A DNA stretch of 58,879 nt, from the NCBI RefSeq assembly GCF_000762875.2, contig NZ_JRMP02000018.1, positions 1 to 58,879 on the forward strand, in the 5' to 3' direction. Positions 52,570 to 58,879 of this stretch are shown in pieces. A program made the translations under genes and the position numbers. Each line of letters begins with the position of its first letter. The first letter of the stretch is position 1. The notes under the pieces were generated by a model. It saw only the letters and a program-made list of their open reading frames with translations. It was not told the DNA's origin and searched no databases. The DNA is from Helicobacter saguini (lineage in GTDB: Bacteria > Campylobacterota > Campylobacteria > Campylobacterales > Helicobacteraceae).

Positions 52570-54342
52570 GTGGGACATACTAAGTTTATGGGGCTTTCTA
52601 ATATAGAATCTTATAATATAGAATCTAAAGATTCTAAGAATATTAATGTGAAAATAGATTCTAATATAGAATCTAAAAACAGAAAAAATACTAGAACTAC
52701 AATAAATCTAAACATAGAATCTAAAATCACAAAAATAGATTCCAACATAGAATCTAAATCATCAATGATAAATTCTAGTTTAGATTCTAACATCATAAAA
52801 ATAGATTCTAAGATAGAATCTAAATTCCAAAAATTAGATTCTATCTTCAAAACCTTTATGTTGTTATCGATGCTAACAACTAGCATTTACGCCTCTGGCT
52901 TTCGCCTGCCAGAGCAAAGCCTAAATGGCACTGCTTTAAACTCAGCCTACATCGCTGGTGCGTATGGTGCAGATTCTACATATTATAATCCTGCGAATAT
53001 GAGCCTAATGCGAGATAATGAACATTACGAGTTTGAGCTAAATGGCACGCTTATTTTTATACCGCAATTTGAGTTTGACACGCAAAATAGGGATATGGGT
53101 ATAAATGTGACAGGCACGGGGCTTTCCGCACTTGGCAATGGGCATTTTTGTGAATTAAATGCTAAGTCAAATAAAGTCAATAATACCGCACAGCCTAACA
53201 CTCCTTGCTACAGCCAAAGTGTAAGCGGCAAGGCAAACACGACCTTGCAGCCTGTGCCAAAGATTTTTTTTAAATCGCGTTCATATTCTCTGCCGCTAAA
53301 TTTGCGAATGAATTATGGCTTTAGTTTCACCACGCCTTCTGGCTTAAGTATGGACTGGGATGGGCAAGGTGGTGGCTTTTTGGATGATGTAAGCATCGCT
53401 ATGCTTGAGTTTAATCCTGTGGTAAGCATTGCGTGGGGCGATTATGTCGGCTTTGGTGCGGGATTTCGGGCGATTTATTCTTTTGGGAGTTTTAATAATA
53501 CGCTTTATGTGCCGTATTCCACGAGCCTTAATATGGGCGGTTTGCTAGGTAGCGTGCAAACGCAAGGCACTACGCGTGTGGAGCAGACCTCAAATGCTAG
53601 TGCGTGGGGCTTTGGGTATAATCTGGCTTTGAGTGTAAAGCCCTTTGCTGGGCTTGATAATTTCCTTAAAAGCACGACATTTAGCGCGACTTTTAGGAGT
53701 AATGTGCATATGGATATGCAAGGCAGTCTCTCAGCCAAGTCGTATATTTATCAAGGCAGCGGTTTGACGCTTGTTGAGGGCTATATCGGTATGAATGCGG
53801 ATTTGGAGCTTTATGCGGATTTGCCACCGATTTTAAATGTGGGGATTGCACAGGATTTTGGTAATAATCGCATTGAGTTTGTGTATGAGCGGACATTTTT
53901 TGGCAGTGCGCAAATCTTTGAGTTTGGCTATAAAAATCAAACATTTGATAAAAGCAATCTAACAGGCAGCCAAACCGCCCTAAATCAAGTAAATCCAGAA
54001 TCTATGCTGGGTGCAGCCGACTACTCAGCGGTGGCTTATGGCAATGGCTGGAAGGATGCTTCTGCGTATCGTTTGGGCTATACATATTTTGGGAAAAGCT
54101 ATAAGTTGATGGCTTCCTTAGCCTATGATGAGACACCAGCACCTCAAGGCAAGTTTGGCATACCAGATGCAAATGCGTATATGGTGGGCTTTGGCGGTCG
54201 CAAGAGGTTTTTTAGTAATAAACTAGATTTGGGCTTTGGCTATTCTTTAGCACTGAAAGACAATCGCAAAAGCTTTATTGTGTCGCGAAATGGCTTTGGT
54301 CAGCTACATCTTTTCACCATCGCCGCGAAATATTTGTGGTAG
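52570..54342 (+). CDS. OmpP1/FadL family outer-membrane transporter with long repeat-coded leader
   Basis: FadL-type 14-stranded barrels carry hydrophobic compounds such as fatty acids. The mature N-terminus 'ASGFRLPEQSLNGTALNSAY' and 'AYGADSTYYNPANMSLM' are diagnostic, and the C-terminal strand ends in an aromatic ('AAKYLW'). The start is uncertain: a likely -10 at 52532 excludes the 52507 ATG; GTG 52570 (GGGGG at 52559-52563) or ATG 52588 are candidates. The ~100 residues before the hydrophobic signal core ('FMLLSMLTTSIYA') are Ile-Glu-Ser/Asp-Ser repeats coded by the short motif, where a normal gene has Met-Lys-Lys. The stop TAG is in TAGATTCTA. Confidence 0.85.
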   Translation: MGHTKFMGLSNIESYNIESKDSKNINVKIDSNIESKNRKNTRTTINLNIESKITKIDSNIESKSSMINSSLDSNIIKIDSKIESKFQKLDSIFKTFMLLSMLTTSIYASGFRLPEQSLNGTALNSAYIAGAYGADSTYYNPANMSLMRDNEHYEFELNGTLIFIPQFEFDTQNRDMGINVTGTGLSALGNGHFCELNAKSNKVNNTAQPNTPCYSQSVSGKANTTLQPVPKIFFKSRSYSLPLNLRMNYGFSFTTPSGLSMDWDGQGGGFLDDVSIAMLEFNPVVSIAWGDYVGFGAGFRAIYSFGSFNNTLYVPYSTSLNMGGLLGSVQTQGTTRVEQTSNASAWGFGYNLALSVKPFAGLDNFLKSTTFSATFRSNVHMDMQGSLSAKSYIYQGSGLTLVEGYIGMNADLELYADLPPILNVGIAQDFGNNRIEFVYERTFFGSAQIFEFGYKNQTFDKSNLTGSQTALNQVNPESMLGAADYSAVAYGNGWKDASAYRLGYTYFGKSYKLMASLAYDETPAPQGKFGIPDANAYMVGFGGRKRFFSNKLDLGFGYSLALKDNRKSFIVSRNGFGQLHLFTIAAKYLW

Positions 54343-54362
54343 ATTCTATAAAGGGGTAGAAT

Positions 54363-57300
54363 CTAGCTTCTATCCATTGTTTCGGCTAAGGTTTTTGCGT
54401 TTTTTAAATCGATTTTGCCACTGCCGAGCACTGGGATAGATTCTACTACAAAATAGCTACTTGGTTTTTTTAATGGGATAATATTAGATGATTTAACTGC
54501 TTCGATTATTTCCTCGTGTTTGCCATCTTTAGATTCTATTAACAATACGATTTTTTCGCCTTTTTTAGAATCTTCTAAGCCAACAGCGCATATTTTAGAA
54601 TCTGTGTTTATTTCTTGTAGCTTCAACACTTTTGCGATTTCATCTTCAAGGCTACTTAAGCCTACCATTTCACCGCCGATTTTGACAAAGCGTGAGTATC
54701 TATCAGTGATATGTAAAAAGCCATCAGAATCTAAAAAGCCTTTATCACCGCTTTTATACCAGCGAATGCCCTCTAGCTCGACAATTACTTCATTTGTGCG
54801 TTCCATATCATTTAAATATCCGCGCATTATTTGATGTCCGCCGATTAAAATTAGCCCTTGCTCTCCTGTAGGCAAAGTTTCCATAGAATCTGGCTCTACA
54901 ATTCGCACCGCAGTGCCTGGCAAGGGCATTCCTACCGTGCCTACTTTACTAGCTCTATGGATTTCCCAGTTTATCGCGTCAAACTCATCAGGCAGATTCA
55001 CAGACGCAACAGGTGTAGTTTCAGTCGCGCCATAGCCTTCATATATAGGCTTATTAAATTTCATCGTATATGCTTCACGCACTTCAGCTTTAAGCTTTTC
55101 AGCCCCGGCTACGGTAAGTCGCAAAGAATCAAACATAACCTTATCTAGCTTATTATTCCTAGCATAGATTCCAAGTAGGGTTGATGTCGCACACATTATC
55201 GTTACCTTATTTAACGCGATAGCTTTGGCTATACCTACAGCGTCAGTTGGGTCAGCGTGAGCTATCATTGTCATATTTTCTATTAGTGGCATAAGGGTTG
55301 TAACGGTTAGCCCAAATGCGTGAAATGGCGGCAAACTCGCTAAGATACAATCATCGTTGCGTGCGTGAATAACATCCGCGATTTGTGCGATATTACTCAT
55401 AATATTTAAATTAGTTAGCATTACACCTTTAGGATTACCCTCACTTCCGCTACTAAAAAGTATCGCACATACTGAATCTATATTGCTATCTTTAGCAAAT
55501 AAAAGTTTCAAAAGCCAAGTAGGCATAACACTCATAAAGACTAGATTTGCTAAAAACGCAAACTTTGCCTTTTTAATATCCGCAACTATATCTTCCATAT
55601 AATGAATTACCGCGTCACCAAAATCAAACTCTAACCCCCTATCTTTCATTTTTTCTAAAAACTTGCGAGATGTATAAATATGCGAAATATTTACAGAATC
55701 TATCGCGGCTCTCACTGCCTTTACACCAGCGGTAAAGTTAAGATTTACCATAATTTTACCAGCCATAGTCGTGGCAATATTGCATATCACAGACGCGGTA
55801 GAACTAGGCAAAAAGATACCAACGCAGTCATTTGGGAGTGAGCAAAAATCCTTTTTTGGTGGCAAGGGCTTAAAACTCATTTCTTTCATATCTTGACTTA
55901 GCATAATGCAAAGCGTAAGCAGCCTACGATAAGACATCGAGCCACTTTGCGTATCCACAATGGCAATATCGCCGCCTCCGCGTTTACAAGATTCTATAAA
56001 TCCACCAGCCAAAGTAGGCGAATTTTGACACTGATGCTCCCACGCCTTAAAACTCATCTCAAAGACTTTTGCTTTTAGCTTATCCTTTTGCGTGTGAATA
56101 TCTAAAGGTTCGCCAAAGGCAATGCTAACACTTCGCTTTGTAAAGCTTCGTTTTCGCTCCCTAAATTGCTCATTACTTCGGCTAAAAACGCTCCCCCACA
56201 TACCACAAATATAAAAGGGCAAAATTACAGCCTTATCTTTATCCACGCCCATAGCAATCTTTTCAAAGCCAGACTTAAACTCATTTAAATGTCCATGACG
56301 ACTTATTACGCCCTCAGGGAAAAGACAGACCATTTCACCATCATTTAATCGCTTTTGAATCTGCTCTATTGCACCCTTGCTAGCGATATTTGATACAGGA
56401 ATAACGCCAAAGAAATCAAGGAAAACGCGGATATACCAACGCGAATAAATGCTTCTCTCCATTACAAAATACACTTTTTTAGGTAACGCCATTTGCACAA
56501 TCGCCCAGTCAATAAATGAAATGTGATTGCCAAGCAATAACACGCCACATTTTTTCTGCGGAATGTTATTAAACCCTTCAACAATTAAGCGGTATCTCTG
56601 CAAAATCGCAAGGCTAACAAGAAATCGCACAAGTGAAAAAGGCATAAGTTTTAGCATATAAATCATCGCTATAAAGCCTAAGAAAATCACTAAATAAAAA
56701 AGCCACTCTACTTCATGTAGCCACAGGGCGCAAATACTAGCTACAATTAAGCTTAAAAGCATTCCTATATTTTGTATAAAATTATTCCCAGCTAGAATCT
56801 TGCCTAAATCTTTGTCATTGCTATAAAACTGCATTAAGGCATTCAGCGGCACGATATAGAATCCACCACCAAGTCCAAAAAGAAAGAAAAGCGTGGATAG
56901 CATAAATAAAGATTCAAAACTCGTAATAAAAAGCAAAGAAAAAAACATAAAACACGCACCAAGCGGGATTAAGCCTGTCTCAATATAGTTTTTAGAATAT
57001 CGCCCAGCTATAATTGAGCCACAAATAACGCCAAGCCCGGTGCAGCCAAGTGCGATATTTACAAATCGTGTATCTAATATGCCTAAAGTGTGCTTTACAT
57101 AAACGGGGAAAATATCGACAAGAAGCTGTGAAATACTCCAAAAAATAGCGACAAATATGACAGGTAAAAATATCATTTTGCGAGATTTTATTAGCTTTAG
57201 ATTCTCTTTTAAAAGTTGCAATTTTAGATATTTTTGTCTATCAAAAGTTATTTTTTGTATAGGTTTTAAGGTTGGCAGGCGGAAACTTAGGACAAATTCT

Positions 57301-58094
57301 AAAATGGCAAAAATTAGTAAAATTACGGCTAGGAAGCTAACTGAGTTTAGAATCTCTCCAGCACTATCATTAATAGGGTGGTGGGCGGGCGACGTCTCAT
57401 CAATAGGGTGGTGGGTGGGCATTTGGGTGGTGGGTGAATTAGATTCTATATTAGAATCTTGTGCGGTAGGCGAATTTTCTTCAATAGGGTGGTGGGTGGG
57501 CGTTTGATTAGAATCTAGATTCTGTAAAGCATTTGACACATTAGAATCTTTAGAATCTAACCTAGATTCTATCATTTTAGATTCACTAGGCGGCGTATAA
57601 AACTGCTCAAAAAGCGAAGAAAATATAACCATAGAAAGCAACATCGCCACAATCGCAGTAGCCTGTATAGCGCCATTTCCCCAAGTAAGATTCTCACGCC
57701 CAACTAGCTCTTTTATATATCCATATTTTGCCGGGGAGTAAAACGCCGCTTGCAATCCAAGCAAAAAAGTAATAGCAAAAGCTAGCCAAAAAGAAGCGTT
57801 AAAATAACACAAAAGAAGCAAAGCAAAAAGCAAAATATTTATCCCAGCGCCAACCTTTAGAATCTGATTTTTAGGATATTTGTCACTTAGAAAGCCAGAT
57901 GGTGAAAAAACAAGGATAAATGGCAAAATTATCAAAGCATTAATAATTGAATTAAAAAAAAGTTGGCTAGATTCACTAAAACATTTATGGACAATTCCTA
58001 GCATTATCACTTTATGCCCCAAATCAATAAACGCATTAATAAAAGTAACAATCATAAAGGGCGTAAAACCCAGAATCTTATAAATTTTATTCAT
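54363..58094 (-). CDS. aas: LplT-PlsC-acyl-ACP synthetase fusion (Aas-type lysophospholipid recycling protein)
   Basis: One 1243-residue protein joins three functions. Residues ~1-480 are an MFS-type lysophospholipid flippase like LplT ('FTPFMIVTFINAFIDLG', 'GFLSDKYPKN'). Residues ~500-690 are a PlsC acyltransferase with H-x4-D in 'NHISFIDWAIVQ' (~522-528) and 'LFPEGVISRHG'. Residues ~720-1240 are an AMP-forming acyl-ACP synthetase with 'LFSSGSEGNPKGVMLTN' (~878) and 'IYEGYGATETTPV'. Together they re-acylate imported lysophosphatidylethanolamine. In E. coli lplT and aas are separate genes; fusion occurs in other bacteria. Residues ~165-245, in an MFS loop, are a repeat insert with four Pro-(Thr/Ala)-His-His-Pro units. 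Confidence 0.93.
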   Translation of the reverse strand: MNKIYKILGFTPFMIVTFINAFIDLGHKVIMLGIVHKCFSESSQLFFNSIINALIILPFILVFSPSGFLSDKYPKNQILKVGAGINILLFALLLLCYFNASFWLAFAITFLLGLQAAFYSPAKYGYIKELVGRENLTWGNGAIQATAIVAMLLSMVIFSSLFEQFYTPPSESKMIESRLDSKDSNVSNALQNLDSNQTPTHHPIEENSPTAQDSNIESNSPTTQMPTHHPIDETSPAHHPINDSAGEILNSVSFLAVILLIFAILEFVLSFRLPTLKPIQKITFDRQKYLKLQLLKENLKLIKSRKMIFLPVIFVAIFWSISQLLVDIFPVYVKHTLGILDTRFVNIALGCTGLGVICGSIIAGRYSKNYIETGLIPLGACFMFFSLLFITSFESLFMLSTLFFLFGLGGGFYIVPLNALMQFYSNDKDLGKILAGNNFIQNIGMLLSLIVASICALWLHEVEWLFYLVIFLGFIAMIYMLKLMPFSLVRFLVSLAILQRYRLIVEGFNNIPQKKCGVLLLGNHISFIDWAIVQMALPKKVYFVMERSIYSRWYIRVFLDFFGVIPVSNIASKGAIEQIQKRLNDGEMVCLFPEGVISRHGHLNEFKSGFEKIAMGVDKDKAVILPFYICGMWGSVFSRSNEQFRERKRSFTKRSVSIAFGEPLDIHTQKDKLKAKVFEMSFKAWEHQCQNSPTLAGGFIESCKRGGGDIAIVDTQSGSMSYRRLLTLCIMLSQDMKEMSFKPLPPKKDFCSLPNDCVGIFLPSSTASVICNIATTMAGKIMVNLNFTAGVKAVRAAIDSVNISHIYTSRKFLEKMKDRGLEFDFGDAVIHYMEDIVADIKKAKFAFLANLVFMSVMPTWLLKLLFAKDSNIDSVCAILFSSGSEGNPKGVMLTNLNIMSNIAQIADVIHARNDDCILASLPPFHAFGLTVTTLMPLIENMTMIAHADPTDAVGIAKAIALNKVTIMCATSTLLGIYARNNKLDKVMFDSLRLTVAGAEKLKAEVREAYTMKFNKPIYEGYGATETTPVASVNLPDEFDAINWEIHRASKVGTVGMPLPGTAVRIVEPDSMETLPTGEQGLILIGGHQIMRGYLNDMERTNEVIVELEGIRWYKSGDKGFLDSDGFLHITDRYSRFVKIGGEMVGLSSLEDEIAKVLKLQEINTDSKICAVGLEDSKKGEKIVLLIESKDGKHEEIIEAVKSSNIIPLKKPSSYFVVESIPVLGSGKIDLKNAKTLAETMDRS
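57376..57502. repeat. cluster of G-rich repeats (four copies) in the LplT-Aas loop
   Basis: GGGTGGTGGG-type copies begin at 57376, 57406, 57425 and 57487, with a TAGATTCTA/TAGAATCT pair in between. All are in one orientation and are read from the minus strand as Pro-Thr-His-His-Pro-Ile (one Pro-Ala-His-His-Pro). A 14-bp palindrome of the other family (57510-57523) abuts them. Confidence 0.9.
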
Positions 58095-58308
58095 ACAAAA
58101 CCTTAAATCTATAACTTTAAAAGTTAAAATTGTAATGTGAATGTTTTAAGATTTAATAATTTTGCAAAAAGATATTGTATTGTAACATCCAACAGAGTAA
58201 GTTATAAAAATTTATTTTATTAATAATTAGTAAATTATACTTTTTTAATCTACAATATCGTTATTTACGCACTTTTAAAGCTAAAAAAAGCAAGTTAGTA
58301 AAATGTAA

Positions 58309-58360
58309 GCTTACAATTTTACTAACAACTTAAGCTATATTAAGCTATCCTTAAGATTTC
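58309..58360 (+). repeat. long inverted repeat, left arm
   Basis: The arm begins GCTTACAATTTTACTAAC and ends CCTTAAGATTTC. Its reverse complement recurs at 58579-58629 with three or four differences (for example AAGCTATATTAAG versus AGCTATTTTAAG). The outer part of this arm is itself half of a palindrome centred on AAGCTT at 58307-58312. Confidence 0.8.
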
Positions 58361-58523
58361 AAATAACATTAAGATTTTAGCAATTAAAAATCTTAAATGA
58401 AATTATATCAAAATATTACAAAACAAAAACTTAAATGAAACTTAAATTAAGAAAAAATTTTAAAAGAAATTATAAAGTTAAAAAGATATTAAAAAATAAT
58501 TTTTATCATTTAGAAAAAACTCC

Positions 58524-58569
58524 AAAAAAAAAGCTAAATTCAAACTTAAGAATTTGAATCTAGCTTTTT
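58524..58569 (-). terminator. Rho-independent terminator (minus strand)
   Basis: The arms AAAAAGCTAAATTCAAA (58528-58544) and TTTGAATCTAGCTTTTT (58553-58569) form a 17-bp stem with one mismatch and an 8-base loop. On the minus strand the stem is followed by a run of U residues (A-run on plus, 58524-58532). It would end transcription of the minus-strand gene at 58723. Confidence 0.7.
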
Positions 58570-58578
58570 AACAATTTA

Positions 58579-58629
58579 GAAATCTTAAGCATAGCTTAAA
58601 ATAGCTAAGTTGTTAGTAAAATTGTAAGC
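58579..58629 (-). repeat. long inverted repeat, right arm
   Basis: This is the reverse complement of 58309-58360 with a few mismatches and one deletion. The arms are separated by ~218 bases that include the terminator. Confidence 0.8.
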
Positions 58630-58722
58630 AATTGAAATAATATCAATAAAAATTTAATTTGTCAATAAAAACTTAAAAATTTATAAATAAAACTTTAAAA
58701 TAATATAAATTTGTGTATTTTC

Positions 58723-58879
58723 TTAGAATCTATTTTTATTTTTTTGTGTGTAATCTTTAATCACAAACGCATTAAGCTTTTTAGATTCTAAATCATTGCT
58801 AGAATCTGCATTTGTCAATATAACCTTGCATTCCACTTTAAAACGAGTTTTTGCTATATTTGCTAAATCACTTAATACA
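58723..58879 (-). CDS. 3' end of an unidentified protein gene (truncated by window edge)
   Basis: The minus-strand frame is open from the edge to TAA at 58723-58725 (52 codons). It reads 'LSDLANIAKTRFKVECKVIL', then repeat-coded 'NADSSNDLESKKL', then 'NAFVIKDYTQKNKNRF'. The protein-like composition, the repeat-coded Asp-Ser/Glu-Ser in frame and the terminator downstream support a real gene. No family can be assigned from so little. Confidence 0.5.
   Translation of the reverse strand, partial: VLSDLANIAKTRFKVECKVILTNADSSNDLESKKLNAFVIKDYTQKNKNRF

Larger units (their letters stand above)
58095..58722. other. very AT-rich intergenic region with long inverted repeat
   Basis: These 628 bases hold no credible gene. 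They contain a ~51-bp imperfect inverted repeat (58309-58360 and 58579-58629), a minus-strand terminator (58524-58569) and runs of near-identical AAACTTAAAT-like words. Almost no TAGATTCTA copies are present (one, AATCTAG, inside the terminator stem), unlike the rest of the window. Confidence 0.7.

Noticed and set aside
53693-53944. Opposite-strand frames within the FadL-type gene and other conserved genes
   Set aside because: They overlap strongly supported genes, have no family resemblance and lack ribosome-binding sites.
1-58879. CRISPR arrays, suggested by the many short repeats
   Set aside because: Repeat spacing is irregular, units are 8-21 bases, both orientations are mixed and no spacers of constant length occur. 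No cas-like gene is visible.

Overview
The window looks like chromosomal DNA from an AT-rich Helicobacter-type bacterium (Campylobacterota). The evidence is gene content and local order: flhG, a small membrane protein, fliA, fliM and fliY in the order known from Helicobacter pylori; DedA next to pepA; ribH next to nusB; minD next to minE; pssA next to rpsU and rseP; a HobA-type replication regulator; a Campylobacterota-type CmoA; and a fused LplT/PlsC/acyl-ACP synthetase. The species cannot be named from the sequence alone. No rRNA, CRISPR array, intact insertion sequence or integrase is visible. One tRNA (Phe, GAA) is present.

Layout. 1-9.8 kb: a truncated oligopeptide-binding protein, a beta-barrel outer-membrane protein, pnp, cmoA, comM, an isolated ABC permease and a second barrel protein. 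9.8-16 kb: a third barrel protein, a response regulator, aroQ, a small membrane protein, an NSS-type transporter and a Na/Pi cotransporter. 16-20.7 kb: oleate hydratase and a large nuclease-like/DNA-methyltransferase fusion. 20.7-26 kb: an accessory block of small unrecognised genes, including an ImmA/IrrE-type metallopeptidase coupled to a membrane coiled-coil protein; three of its promoters share one operator-like sequence. 26-34 kb: chemoreceptor, minE/minD, dapB, ald, rpsU, pssA, rseP. 34-40 kb: flagellar block. 39.9-51.7 kb: housekeeping genes (DedA, pepA, LMW phosphatase, DoxX, MFS, fucosyltransferase, tRNA-Phe, Sel1 protein, cbpA, ribH, nusB, EI24, RluA, carbonic anhydrase). 51.8-58.9 kb: hobA, a FadL-type porin, the LplT-Aas fusion, an AT-rich inverted repeat, and the 3' end of a further gene.

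The dominant unexplained feature is a short repeat, TAGATTCTA/TAGAATCTA (self-complementary pairs give ATAGAATCTAGATTCTAT), scattered through almost the whole window in genes and between them. I counted 13 copies of the hexamers GATTCT/AGAATC in positions 61-960; base composition would predict fewer than one per kb. In conserved proteins the copies cluster in loop inserts, tails or linkers read as Asp-Ser-Lys / Glu-Ser-Lys / Ile-Glu-Ser (PNPase, CmoA, RseP, NusB, RluA, fucosyltransferase, LplT-Aas). Between genes they form promoter-proximal or 3'-end palindromes, and they often supply the TAG stop codon. A second, G-rich family (GGGTGGTGGGTGGGCGA, read as Pro-Thr-His-His-Pro in proteins) and two rarer GC-rich hairpin families travel with it. 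This resembles a genome-wide iterated element such as cyanobacterial HIP1 or Rickettsia palindromic elements, but the motif is one I do not recognise as described.
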